Origin: Neisseriaceae bacterium | GTDB lineage: Bacteria > Pseudomonadota > Gammaproteobacteria > Burkholderiales > Neisseriaceae | Assembly: GCA_017934045.1 (NCBI GenBank) | Contig: JAGBKK010000024.1 | Location: 124,001 to 188,000, forward strand | Direction: 5' to 3' | DNA length: 64,000 nucleotides | Shown here: in pieces, positions 7,659 to 15,076 of the stretch | Position numbering within the stretch: the stretch's first letter is position 1 | How the letters are laid out: every line of letters begins with the position of its first letter | Made by a program: the position numbers and the translations under genes | Notes under the pieces: generated by a model | What the model was told of the DNA's origin: nothing | The model's database searches: none | What the model saw: the letters and a program-made list of their open reading frames with translations, nothing else

Positions 7659-9196
7659 TATTTCACCCGCCCTTCATTCATTCGTTGCGTTAAGTTACTC
7701 AAAGCCACGACCACATCTTCTGGTAAATCCACATTGTCGGAACGCACTTTAATGGAAAAGTCTTCAAAGCGTTTCCAGTTTTCGGAGCGTTCGTATAAGT
7801 CTAACAACAATGTATAAAGTTGTGCTTCTTGACGGTGTGCAAACACGCCGTCTTCCAAAATTTTGATAGCACCATCAATTTCACCATATTCTAATAAAGA
7901 ATCGGCTTCCTGAATAATAGCTTCAATTTCGTTGGTGGCTTGACGCATTTCTTGTTTGCGATCTTCTACCACCAAAGCTTGCATACGCGATTTCACCGCA
8001 CTGGCACTTTCGCCCACATAGCCATATTTAACGCCTAATTCTTTAATGGCTACTTCATTTTGTGCGTCTTCTAACTCATCAAACAGTGGGTGTTGTCCCA
8101 AAGATGAACCCCAACCCAACATTTTTTCTTTCACCAAACGACCGTAACGACCCAATACGGAATACAGATTCCATAAATGTTCGGCATAGTTGTTGATATT
8201 TTGATTGTTGTAATCAGAATTGAGTGCGTCAATCGCAATCGATGCAGGGCGTTTGGCATCAGAAATGGCTTTGTTATACAGATTAACTGATGAAACATAG
8301 TCAATTTCTTTACCCAAAAGCCGTGCCGCTTTTTCGCGTGATGAGAATGCGATAACAGTTTCGCGTTCATCAGGGGTAATATTGGATACGCCACTGAAAC
8401 CTTTGACCAACTGTTTGCCTGCTTCCAATTTGGCAAAGTAAGACTCGCGTCCTGCACTTTGACGGGTTTTTTGGGTTTGGGCAAATTCTTCTAAATCGTC
8501 TGTTTTAGCGACCTTGTCGGCGACTTGTTGTGCAGGTTCAACAATACGATCTTCTTTAACAATGGTGCGTGCAATTAAATCAGGATCCCAGCCCAAGCGT
8601 TCTTCGGCAAAGACACGCAAGTCCAAGTTATTGGGTTCTAATTCAAACGCCATTTTGGTTACTTCTTCTAATTCAGGGCGTTCAAATGTGTCTTCGTAAT
8701 CACGCAGGGCTTGTACAAATGTATCAACATCGCCGATTTCCAAGTACATACCACACAGTTCAAACACCAATTCTTTGGGTTTTTCTTCCAAAAGAGAAAG
8801 GTAACCATTCAGGGATTTAGCGGCTTTGTCATAATAGCCGAATTGTTTATACACTTTGTATTCGGTTAAGTCATCAACTTCGGCTTCGGACACGGTAGAG
8901 ACTTCCGCACCGCCGAATGCGTCATCGCCCAATTCAAAGGTTTTGGCAATTTGTACATCATCAAAACCGTCATCAAGCGTCGGCGAAGCAGGTGCAACCG
9001 CATCAGCAGCTGTGGGTGGTGGTGGCATATCCAAGCCGTCTGCCACTTTATCACGCAATGCTGATGCTGGTGCTGACTCATAGTCGGTTGAACTTCTGCG
9101 TTCAGGTTGTTCAGGTTGGTGGGTCATTTTCTTAAATGCAAAGAAAACACCAACCAAAACAACCAGTAACGCAACAAGAGCAATTACAAATATCAT
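7658..9196 (-). CDS. FimV-like TPR membrane protein
   Basis: A 512-residue protein with one N-terminal membrane helix (residues 2-22), an acidic and proline-rich linker (about 30-80), and then TPR-like helical repeats. A first repeat block, EYKVYKQFGYYDKAAKSLNGYL, resembles the cytoplasmic repeats of FimV/TspA proteins. More helical pairs follow, including a C-terminal TPR (about 440-490). No LysM domain or large periplasmic part is seen, so this is a shortened FimV-like protein facing the cytoplasm. FimV/HubP proteins are polar hubs for type IV pilus and chemosensory proteins. It follows the di-iron protein gene by 70 bp with a strong AAGGGG site. The FimV relation rests on architecture and should be checked by HMM search. 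Confidence 0.6.
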   Translation of the reverse strand: MIFVIALVALLVVLVGVFFAFKKMTHQPEQPERRSSTDYESAPASALRDKVADGLDMPPPPTAADAVAPASPTLDDGFDDVQIAKTFELGDDAFGGAEVSTVSEAEVDDLTEYKVYKQFGYYDKAAKSLNGYLSLLEEKPKELVFELCGMYLEIGDVDTFVQALRDYEDTFERPELEEVTKMAFELEPNNLDLRVFAEERLGWDPDLIARTIVKEDRIVEPAQQVADKVAKTDDLEEFAQTQKTRQSAGRESYFAKLEAGKQLVKGFSGVSNITPDERETVIAFSSREKAARLLGKEIDYVSSVNLYNKAISDAKRPASIAIDALNSDYNNQNINNYAEHLWNLYSVLGRYGRLVKEKMLGWGSSLGQHPLFDELEDAQNEVAIKELGVKYGYVGESASAVKSRMQALVVEDRKQEMRQATNEIEAIIQEADSLLEYGEIDGAIKILEDGVFAHRQEAQLYTLLLDLYERSENWKRFEDFSIKVRSDNVDLPEDVVVALSNLTQRMNEGRVK

Positions 9197-9266
9197 CTAA
9201 AATCCCCTTCAAAATGGGTTTAACCCATTTGAACTATTCAATGTATTCGCTGGAAAGTCGTCTATT

Positions 9267-10010
9267 TTACAGAATATCCAAGCCACATTGTAAATTTTCA
9301 AACCAATTTAAGAATTTTTCTACCATTGGTTTGCCTTTGAAAGACGCACCGTGTTGCGGCACAATCCATTCAATATCCAACTGTCGCACGGCATTCACCC
9401 AAATACGGCAGGCTTTGTTGCCTGACATATAGTGTTGATGAAAGCCTTGCCCACTGCCTCGCGTGAGAAATTCATCAAAGTCTTCCCACACGCCCCCTGC
9501 TTCTTCACCTGACACCAAAGACGCACCAATATCGCCCGAAAATAAAATTTTACTAATCGGATCATATACTTGGAAATTGCCTATGGTGTGTAAATAATGG
9601 GCTGGCACGATTTTGAGTGTCATGCCGCCCAAGTCAATATCCATACCCTCAAACGGAATGGGGGTCATTCTACCCACAGTTGCTCCTTTTAGGCAAAAGT
9701 GGGGAATAAAGCGTTCCCATTCAGAGGCGACCAAAATTTTTGCGTCTGTAATCAGCAACCAACCATTCACAGACGCCACAATGTCTGGGTCTTGGTGTGA
9801 GGCGAAAACATATTTTAAATGTGATGGCAGAAAAAAGTCTGCCATTTCTGCCAAAAGGTGTTTGTAAGTTAAATTGCCACCTGGGTCTAATAACATACCC
9901 TCGCCCGCATGTGAAATAGCGAACTGGTTGGCTTGCACGCCCTCGCCCTGCACTAACTCCGTGAAAGCAATACATTTGTGATTGCCGTCATCATACAGTA
10001 CTGTTGCCAT
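9267..10010 (-). CDS. ODP-like di-iron metallo-beta-lactamase-fold protein
   Basis: A 247-residue metallo-beta-lactamase-fold protein and the first gene of the operon. The metal ligands follow the flavodiiron/ODP pattern and not the hydrolase HxHxDH: SHQDPD gives H-x-D-x-D, followed by AHYLHT, the bridging Asp in LFSGDIGAS and the last His in VPQHGASF. Oxygen-binding di-iron proteins (ODP) of this form bind O2 reversibly and occur beside chemotaxis genes, for example in Treponema. There is no flavodoxin domain, so no stand-alone NO or O2 reductase is expected. Its place ahead of the FimV-like, receiver and GTPase genes suggests an oxygen or redox input. The family is well supported and the sensing role is inferred. 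Confidence 0.75.
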   Translation of the reverse strand: MATVLYDDGNHKCIAFTELVQGEGVQANQFAISHAGEGMLLDPGGNLTYKHLLAEMADFFLPSHLKYVFASHQDPDIVASVNGWLLITDAKILVASEWERFIPHFCLKGATVGRMTPIPFEGMDIDLGGMTLKIVPAHYLHTIGNFQVYDPISKILFSGDIGASLVSGEEAGGVWEDFDEFLTRGSGQGFHQHYMSGNKACRIWVNAVRQLDIEWIVPQHGASFKGKPMVEKFLNWFENLQCGLDIL

Positions 10011-10062
10011 TTTTGATTTCTTCCCTGTGTTTCATTTATTTCGCGAAATTGGTATCTGCGAG

Positions 10063-10071
10063 AATATACCA
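10063..10071 (-). promoter_or_regulatory. Putative extended -10 promoter of the ODP/FimV/GTPase operon
   Basis: On the minus strand this reads TGGTATATT, an extended -10 element, in the short gap after rlmD. It would give a leader of about 45 nt with an AGGGAAG ribosome site before the ATG at 10010. No good -35 hexamer is seen at the right distance. Confidence 0.4.
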
Positions 10072-10084
10072 CAAAATAGGCAAT

Positions 10085-11410
10085 TTACTCGACATTTTTT
10101 TCAAATAATGCGATTGATTCAACATGAGAGGTATGGGCAAACATATTCAAAACCCCTGCGGCTTTAAGCGTGTAGCCCTTTGCCTGCAATACTTCTGCGT
10201 CTCGTGCGAGTGTGGCTGGTTTGCACGATACATACACAATGCGTTGTGGGCTTTTCAGGCTGCCTGAAAGGGCGTTGAGCAGTTCAAATGCCCCATCGCG
10301 TGGTGGATCAATCAGCCATTTGTTGTATTTTTGCCAACTTTGTATATCCAATTCGCTTTCTTTGAATAAATTGGCTGCCTGAAACGAACATAAATGCGAC
10401 AGTCCATTCAATTCAGCATTTTGTTTGGCTCGATTAACCAAGGCTTCTGATCCTTCCACGCCCAACACTTCTGCACCGTGTCGTGCAATCGGAAGCGAAA
10501 AATTGCCTAATCCGCAAAACATATCAGCCACTTTATCGCCTGCTGTGGGTTGTAGTAATGCCATGGCACGGCTCATCATCACTTCATTCACACGGTGATT
10601 CACTTGGGTAAATTCTGTGGGTTGATAGGGCATTTCTAAATCAAATTCAGGCAGCCTATAAGACAACACGGGCATATTTTCTGGATAAAACGGAGCAAGT
10701 GTATCAGGTTTGCCGCGTTGTAACCACAGTTGTAATGGCTGCGTATCTGATTGATATTGATTGATAAATTGTCGCAATATGGTTTTATCGTTTGCCGTTA
10801 AATCTGCCATAATGCGAAACGCCATAATGGTAACCCTTGCCCCCACTGCCCATTCGATTTGTGGCAATTTGTCGCGAATGGACAAGCGGTTAATCATTTC
10901 ACGCAAAGGCAGAATTAAATCGGAAATATGGCGTGGTAAATTCGGACATTCACGCATATCTGCCACAAATGGAGATGCTTTTTCGTGAAAACCCACCAAC
11001 ACGCCCCCTTTTTTTTCGACATATTTCACCGACATTCTCGCTCGAAAACGGTAGCCTGTCTTTAAGCCATACACCGCAGGCAAGATTTTTTGCGGTTTGA
11101 CTTTGCCAATATGTAAAAATGCGTCTTCCAAAACGCGTTGTTTCATTGCCACTTGTGCCGATAATTCAATGTGTTGCAAAGAACAACCGCCACACACGCC
11201 AAAATGCGGACAATGCGGACGAACACGAATGGACGCAGTTTTTTTAATCGCAAGTGCGTCCATTTCAATAAAATTTTTTTTATTGCGAGTGATTTTCCAC
11301 TCAATCACTTCTTCGCGTGGCAGGGCATTACTAACAAAGCAAACTTTACCGTCCAACCGCCCTACCCCACGCCCTTCGGCATCTAAACTATCAATTTGGA
11401 TTGTGTTCAT
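10085..11410 (-). CDS. rlmD: 23S rRNA (uracil-1939-C5)-methyltransferase RlmD
   Basis: A 441-residue RNA m5U methyltransferase. It has an N-terminal TRAM domain (residues 1-55). The iron-sulfur motif HCPHFGVCGGCSLQH supplies the cysteines of the RumA [4Fe-4S] cluster. The SAM site is DMFCGLGNFSLPIAR and the catalytic motif is YVSCKPATLARD. It methylates U1939 of 23S rRNA with SAM. Two DUS in the gene encode local SGSL-like residues (around 10255 and 10650). It precedes the ODP/GTPase operon on the same strand, but a 74-bp gap with a possible promoter separates them. The start has only a weak ribosome site. Confidence 0.93.
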   Translation of the reverse strand: MNTIQIDSLDAEGRGVGRLDGKVCFVSNALPREEVIEWKITRNKKNFIEMDALAIKKTASIRVRPHCPHFGVCGGCSLQHIELSAQVAMKQRVLEDAFLHIGKVKPQKILPAVYGLKTGYRFRARMSVKYVEKKGGVLVGFHEKASPFVADMRECPNLPRHISDLILPLREMINRLSIRDKLPQIEWAVGARVTIMAFRIMADLTANDKTILRQFINQYQSDTQPLQLWLQRGKPDTLAPFYPENMPVLSYRLPEFDLEMPYQPTEFTQVNHRVNEVMMSRAMALLQPTAGDKVADMFCGLGNFSLPIARHGAEVLGVEGSEALVNRAKQNAELNGLSHLCSFQAANLFKESELDIQSWQKYNKWLIDPPRDGAFELLNALSGSLKSPQRIVYVSCKPATLARDAEVLQAKGYTLKAAGVLNMFAHTSHVESIALFEKNVE

Positions 11411-11462
11411 ATAAATAATATCTTTCTAATATGTTTCAGGCTGCCTGAAAATTGATTGAAAT

Positions 11463-11486
11463 GCGTGGGTAACAAGTTGCCCACGC
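11463..11486 (-). terminator. GTGGG-type hairpin after cdsA
   Basis: GCGTGGG and CCCACGC form a stem around a 10-nt loop just past the cdsA stop (minus-strand direction). No long T run follows. It belongs to a family of similar hairpins in the window, at 17871, 48817 and 61880. Confidence 0.4.
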
Positions 11487-11494
11487 TACGCTTG

Positions 11495-12376
11495 CTAAAC
11501 CGACGGAAATCCAAAAATCATAAAGAAAGTAAGAAGACCTGCCAACAACAACGCAGGAGCAATGCTACCCACAGCCAACCAACTATCAATGCGGTCAAAC
11601 ACGCCGCCGTGTCCTGGCATAATATTGCCGCTGTCTTTCACACCCGCCATGCGTTTGAGCATACTTTGAAATAAATCGCCGATTGTGGCAAAAATCGCAA
11701 TAAAAGGAGCAATACAAAGAGCGACAATGGGATAATGAAAATACATAATAACCATTGCAATCGTAGCAATCACAATGCCGCCAAAAAAGCCTTCCCAAGT
11801 TTTATTTGGGCTAATAATCGGAGAAAATTTGTGCTTACCGATTGCTTTTCCCACAAAATACGCTCCTGCGTCATTTGCCCAAATGGTAATCAAAACAGAT
11901 AAAAGCAATAATCTTGGATTAGCATTTATATTTCTACCTAACATATAATTTTCTTCGTCAGAGAAAGAGGAGGTAAATAAATAAAAATAACTGATAATAA
12001 ATAACCATATAATAAATATATAAACATTGTTGCTTTTGAATTGTTGATTTTTGGCATATTTTCTAAATAAAATCGGCACAGCAATTAACCATATATAAAG
12101 CACAAAATAAGCCATTACTGCACAAAATAAAAGTAAATATGTTTCATTAAAAAATCCATTGAGATATAAATAAAACATTACAGGAGCAATACTGCCCACA
12201 ACTGCTGCCGTAATTAAAGAATTGATTTTCGACAAGCCCCGAATTTTAAAAAATTCATACGAGCAGGCAATAATGCACAAATGCCAAAAAGCCAAATAAA
12301 TCGGTTGCGGTGCAAATAAAATAATTGCCAAAAATAATGGAATGGCAATCAGGGCGGAAATAATGCGTTGTTTCAA
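11495..12376 (-). CDS. cdsA: Phosphatidate cytidylyltransferase (CDP-diglyceride synthase)
   Basis: CdsA makes CDP-diacylglycerol from phosphatidate and CTP, feeding phospholipid synthesis in the inner membrane. The protein has about 293 residues and multiple membrane helices. The family signature is near the C-terminus: KRMAGVKDSGNIMPGHGGVFDRIDS. The TTG at 12376 (KQRIISALIAIP follows) is chosen because an AAAGGAT ribosome site stands just upstream. The longer frame back to an ATG at 12451 would translate a DUS (FRQPE) and run into the aroE promoter region. The middle of the gene is AT-rich and less conserved in look. It is divergent from aroE. Confidence 0.9.
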   Translation of the reverse strand: MKQRIISALIAIPLFLAIILFAPQPIYLAFWHLCIIACSYEFFKIRGLSKINSLITAAVVGSIAPVMFYLYLNGFFNETYLLLFCAVMAYFVLYIWLIAVPILFRKYAKNQQFKSNNVYIFIIWLFIISYFYLFTSSFSDEENYMLGRNINANPRLLLLSVLITIWANDAGAYFVGKAIGKHKFSPIISPNKTWEGFFGGIVIATIAMVIMYFHYPIVALCIAPFIAIFATIGDLFQSMLKRMAGVKDSGNIMPGHGGVFDRIDSWLAVGSIAPALLLAGLLTFFMIFGFPSV

Positions 12377-12463
12377 TTTAATATCCTTTATCCAAGTTTC
12401 AGGCTGCCTGAAAAAACGCTTATTATAGTTTATAATGCCCACTTTTATCACACTTTATACAAA

Positions 12464-13267
12464 ATGACTGCCCCCCTATTCGCCGTTTTTGGCAATCCCA
12501 TTGCCCACAGCCGTTCGCCTGAAATTCATCAACTGTTCGCCAAACAGCAAGGCATTGATTTAATTTATGAAAAACGCTTGGTTTCAGGCAGCCTGAAAGA
12601 CGCTGTGCAACAATTTGCCAAAGACGGTGGCGTGGGGGCGAATGTTACTGTGCCGTGTAAAGAAGAAGCGTTTGCCTTGTGTTCGCAACTGTCTAACCGT
12701 GCAAAAGCCGCAGGGGCGGTGAATACGCTGATTAGGCTGCCTGAAAACACTTGGGGCGGTGATAACACAGACGGCGCAGGCTTGGTAATGGATTTACAAC
12801 GCTTAAACGCACTTTTTAGTGGCGTTAAAGTGTTGCTAATCGGTGCAGGCGGAGCGGCTCGTGGCGTGATTTTGCCACTGCAACAGGCAGGGGCAGAAGT
12901 GTTTATCCACAACCGCACTCATAACAAAGCCCAAAACTTGGCAAATCAATTTCACGCCACAGCACAAACTTTTGACGAATTAAACACGCAAACCTTTGAT
13001 ATAATTATCAATGCCACTTCCGCATCGCTTTCAGGCAGCCTGCCTGAATTGCCGTCTGCTATTTTCAAAAATGCACAATTAGCTTACGATATGGTGTATG
13101 CCAAAAACGCTACGCCATTTATGCAGTTTGCAAAACATTCAGGCTGCCTGAACACCGCAGACGGTTTGGGTATGTTGGTCGGACAAGCAGCGGTGTCGTA
13201 TCATTTATGGCACGGCTTTATGCCTGATATACAACAAGTTTTACAACAAATGCGAGAAAATTTTTAA
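12464..13267 (+). CDS. aroE: Shikimate dehydrogenase
   Basis: AroE reduces 3-dehydroshikimate with NADPH in the chorismate pathway. The 267-residue form starts at the ATG giving MTAPLFAVFGNPIAHSRSP. It shows the shikimate-binding HSRSP motif, the catalytic Lys in VTVPCKEEA, NTDGAG, and the dinucleotide loop GAGGAARG. The upstream in-frame extension would translate a DUS and is rejected. Four DUS-like segments lie in the coding region (near 12583, 12734, 13029 and 13139), a heavy load for a short gene. There is no strong ribosome site. It is divergent from cdsA, with the two starts 87 bp apart. Confidence 0.94.
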   Translation: MTAPLFAVFGNPIAHSRSPEIHQLFAKQQGIDLIYEKRLVSGSLKDAVQQFAKDGGVGANVTVPCKEEAFALCSQLSNRAKAAGAVNTLIRLPENTWGGDNTDGAGLVMDLQRLNALFSGVKVLLIGAGGAARGVILPLQQAGAEVFIHNRTHNKAQNLANQFHATAQTFDELNTQTFDIIINATSASLSGSLPELPSAIFKNAQLAYDMVYAKNATPFMQFAKHSGCLNTADGLGMLVGQAAVSYHLWHGFMPDIQQVLQQMRENF

Positions 13268-13271
13268 TTGG

Positions 13272-13317
13272 AAACCTATGCAAAATTCGTTATTCCGTGT
13301 TTTGCAAGGGTTTTATA
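13272..13317 (+). terminator. Hairpin terminator of aroE
   Basis: AAACCTATGCAAAA (13272-13285) pairs with TTTTGCAAGGGTTT (13300-13313) with two mismatches, followed by T residues. The ends resemble the CCTTTGCAAAAC ends of the element at 61360-61494, so it may derive from an IS end. Confidence 0.45.
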
Positions 13318-13420
13318 GTTGTTAAACTTCAAAACAATAACAGGCGGCTTTGCCTACGACAGTATAAATAATACGGCAAGGTGTGCCAACGCATTAGTGT
13401 TTTGAAGTTTAACGACGATA
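13314..13420. mobile_element. Correia-like miniature element, TIR type 1 (copy B)
   Basis: A 107-bp element with inverted ends TATAGTTGTTAAACTTCA / TATCGTCGTTAAACTTCA. It is oriented opposite to copy A, with core GACAGTATAAATAATACGGC. It sits between aroE and lgt. A TATAAT (13446-13451) lies just downstream and may serve lgt. Confidence 0.72.
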
Positions 13421-13481
13421 ACTATCTGAAACAGCAATCATCGGTTATAATAGTCAGTTTTCTAAACACACTCATAACACA

Positions 13482-14333
13482 ATGATTATTCACCCTAATT
13501 TTAACCCTGTTGCCATCAGCATTGGTCCATTTTCTATTCACTGGTATGCGTTAAGTTATGTCTTGGCGTTTATTTTATTTATGTGGTTAGGCAGAATACG
13601 CATTAAACACAACAACAGCCCGTTTTCCAAAGAACAGTTGGACGATTTACTCACCTACTGCATTTTAGGCGTGATTTTGGGCGGACGCTTGGGCTATTGC
13701 TTGTTTTATCAACCTGCTTATTTTATGGCACACCCTGTGGATATTTTCAAAGTTTGGCAAGGCGGAATGTCCTTTCACGGCGGCTTTTTGGGTGTGGCTT
13801 TGGCTTCTGTTTTGTTTGCCAAAAAGCACAAAATATCGTGGTTAAAATGTGCAGACGGCATTGCACCATTGGTGCCATTGGGTTTGGCAAGCGGACGAAT
13901 GGGCAATTTTATCAATGGTGAATTATGGGGACGCATAACCGACCCTAATGCCTTTTGGGCTATGGGTTTTCCCACCGCACAGAATGCCGACATTGCACTA
14001 CTGCCTACGCTGCCTGAAAACTTACAAAACGCCTTTTTACAATACGGCGTTTTGCCACGCCACCCTTCCCCCTTATACGAATTTGCTTTGGAAGGCGTTG
14101 TTTTATTTATTATTTTATGGTTATTTTCCAAAAAACCACGCCCCGCAGGACAAGTTGCCGCCTTATTTTTAATCGGTTACGGTTTATTCCGCTTTATCGT
14201 AGAATGGACACGCCAACCTGATGAACATTTAGGCTTACTCTCACTCGGCTTATCGATGGGACAATGGTTAAGTTTGCCGATGTTGTTGTTAGGCTTGATT
14301 TGGTTTATCACCGTTCGTAAGAAAAGCGTATAA
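13482..14333 (+). CDS. lgt: Prolipoprotein diacylglyceryl transferase
   Basis: Lgt moves diacylglyceryl from phosphatidylglycerol to the lipobox Cys of prolipoproteins, in the inner membrane. It has 283 residues and about seven membrane helices. Family signatures are the N-terminal HWYALSY, HGGFLG and [14 protein letters not shown]. The C-terminal helix pair ends in a basic tail. Length matches the family. A possible -10 (TATAAT, 13446) sits between the upstream Correia-like element and the start. Substrates in this window would include the lipoproteins at 34161 and 50668. Confidence 0.95.
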   Translation: MIIHPNFNPVAISIGPFSIHWYALSYVLAFILFMWLGRIRIKHNNSPFSKEQLDDLLTYCILGVILGGRLGYCLFYQPAYFMAHPVDIFKVWQGGMSFHGGFLGVALASVLFAKKHKISWLKCADGIAPLVPLGLASGRMGNFINGELWGRITDPNAFWAMGFPTAQNADIALLPTLPENLQNAFLQYGVLPRHPSPLYEFALEGVVLFIILWLFSKKPRPAGQVAALFLIGYGLFRFIVEWTRQPDEHLGLLSLGLSMGQWLSLPMLLLGLIWFITVRKKSV

Positions 14334-14380
14334 TCACTTTCAGGCAGCCTGAAAATAAAATACACAAAGAAATCAATATT

Positions 14381-14986
14381 ATGCGAAGAACCAAATCCGA
14401 CAGTTTGCAAACCCGTGCTGATTTAATTGTGGCAGCATTGGACTTATTTGACGAACAAGGGGTTTCCAAAACCACGCTTGCCCAAGTTGCTGCCAAAGCA
14501 GGCGTAACCAGAGGTGCGGTGTATTGGCATTTTAAAAACAAAGAAGATTTGTTTGATGCCATGTGCGAAAGTGTCTTGTCTGATTTTGAACAATCTATGG
14601 GCAATCGCATGCACACCCATAATTGGGATTGTTTTTTGGATAATATCTTATTCTCTCTTAATATTGTTAATGAAAACAAACAATTACAAAAATTTTTGCG
14701 TATTATTTCTCGCAAATGGGAAAGTACACCTGACAACGCTGGCATTTATAAAATTTGGGAAAAACACGCTACATTGGGCGAAGAACGCTTAACCTGCGTA
14801 TTAAAAAACGCTCAACAAAATGGCAAACTTGTCGAGCATATTTCTGTTAGTGAAGCTCTCCACACCATTCGTGCCGTGCATTGGTGTTTGATTGTCTCGT
14901 GGATTACGCAACAAGATTTTGACTTAATCAAAGTCAGCAAAATTGCCTTTTCAGGCTGCCTGAATGTATTGTCAAAAGCACAATAA
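14381..14986 (+). CDS. TetR-family repressor, MtrR/AcrR-like
   Basis: 201 residues. The N-terminal helix-turn-helix (TTLAQVAAKAGVTRGAVYWHFKNKEDLFDAM) is very close to that of MtrR and AcrR, repressors of RND efflux pumps. The C-terminal ligand-binding domain is helical and less conserved. The usual partner, an mtrCDE pump operon upstream, is absent: lgt precedes it and ileS follows. A DUS encodes SGCL near its C-terminus and another follows the stop. The target is unknown, and it may act in trans on an efflux pump. Confidence 0.85.
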   Translation: MRRTKSDSLQTRADLIVAALDLFDEQGVSKTTLAQVAAKAGVTRGAVYWHFKNKEDLFDAMCESVLSDFEQSMGNRMHTHNWDCFLDNILFSLNIVNENKQLQKFLRIISRKWESTPDNAGIYKIWEKHATLGEERLTCVLKNAQQNGKLVEHISVSEALHTIRAVHWCLIVSWITQQDFDLIKVSKIAFSGCLNVLSKAQ

Positions 14987-15076
14987 ATTTTTCAGGCTGC
15001 CTGAAAATAATTTCTTCTTTATGCTAATAAACAGTTAAAATAGCAAGTTTCATTTCTATTGGTAAGGCATCTTCAA

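Noticed and set aside
7146-7817. Plus-strand open frame of 223 codons inside the receiver-protein and FimV-like genes
   Set aside because: Antisense to two well-supported coupled genes, Phe-rich and without recognisable domains.
12377-12451. Longer N-terminus of CdsA starting at an ATG 75 bp upstream
   Set aside because: The extension translates a DUS and has no ribosome site, while the TTG at 12376 has AAAGGAT just upstream and gives the normal N-terminus.
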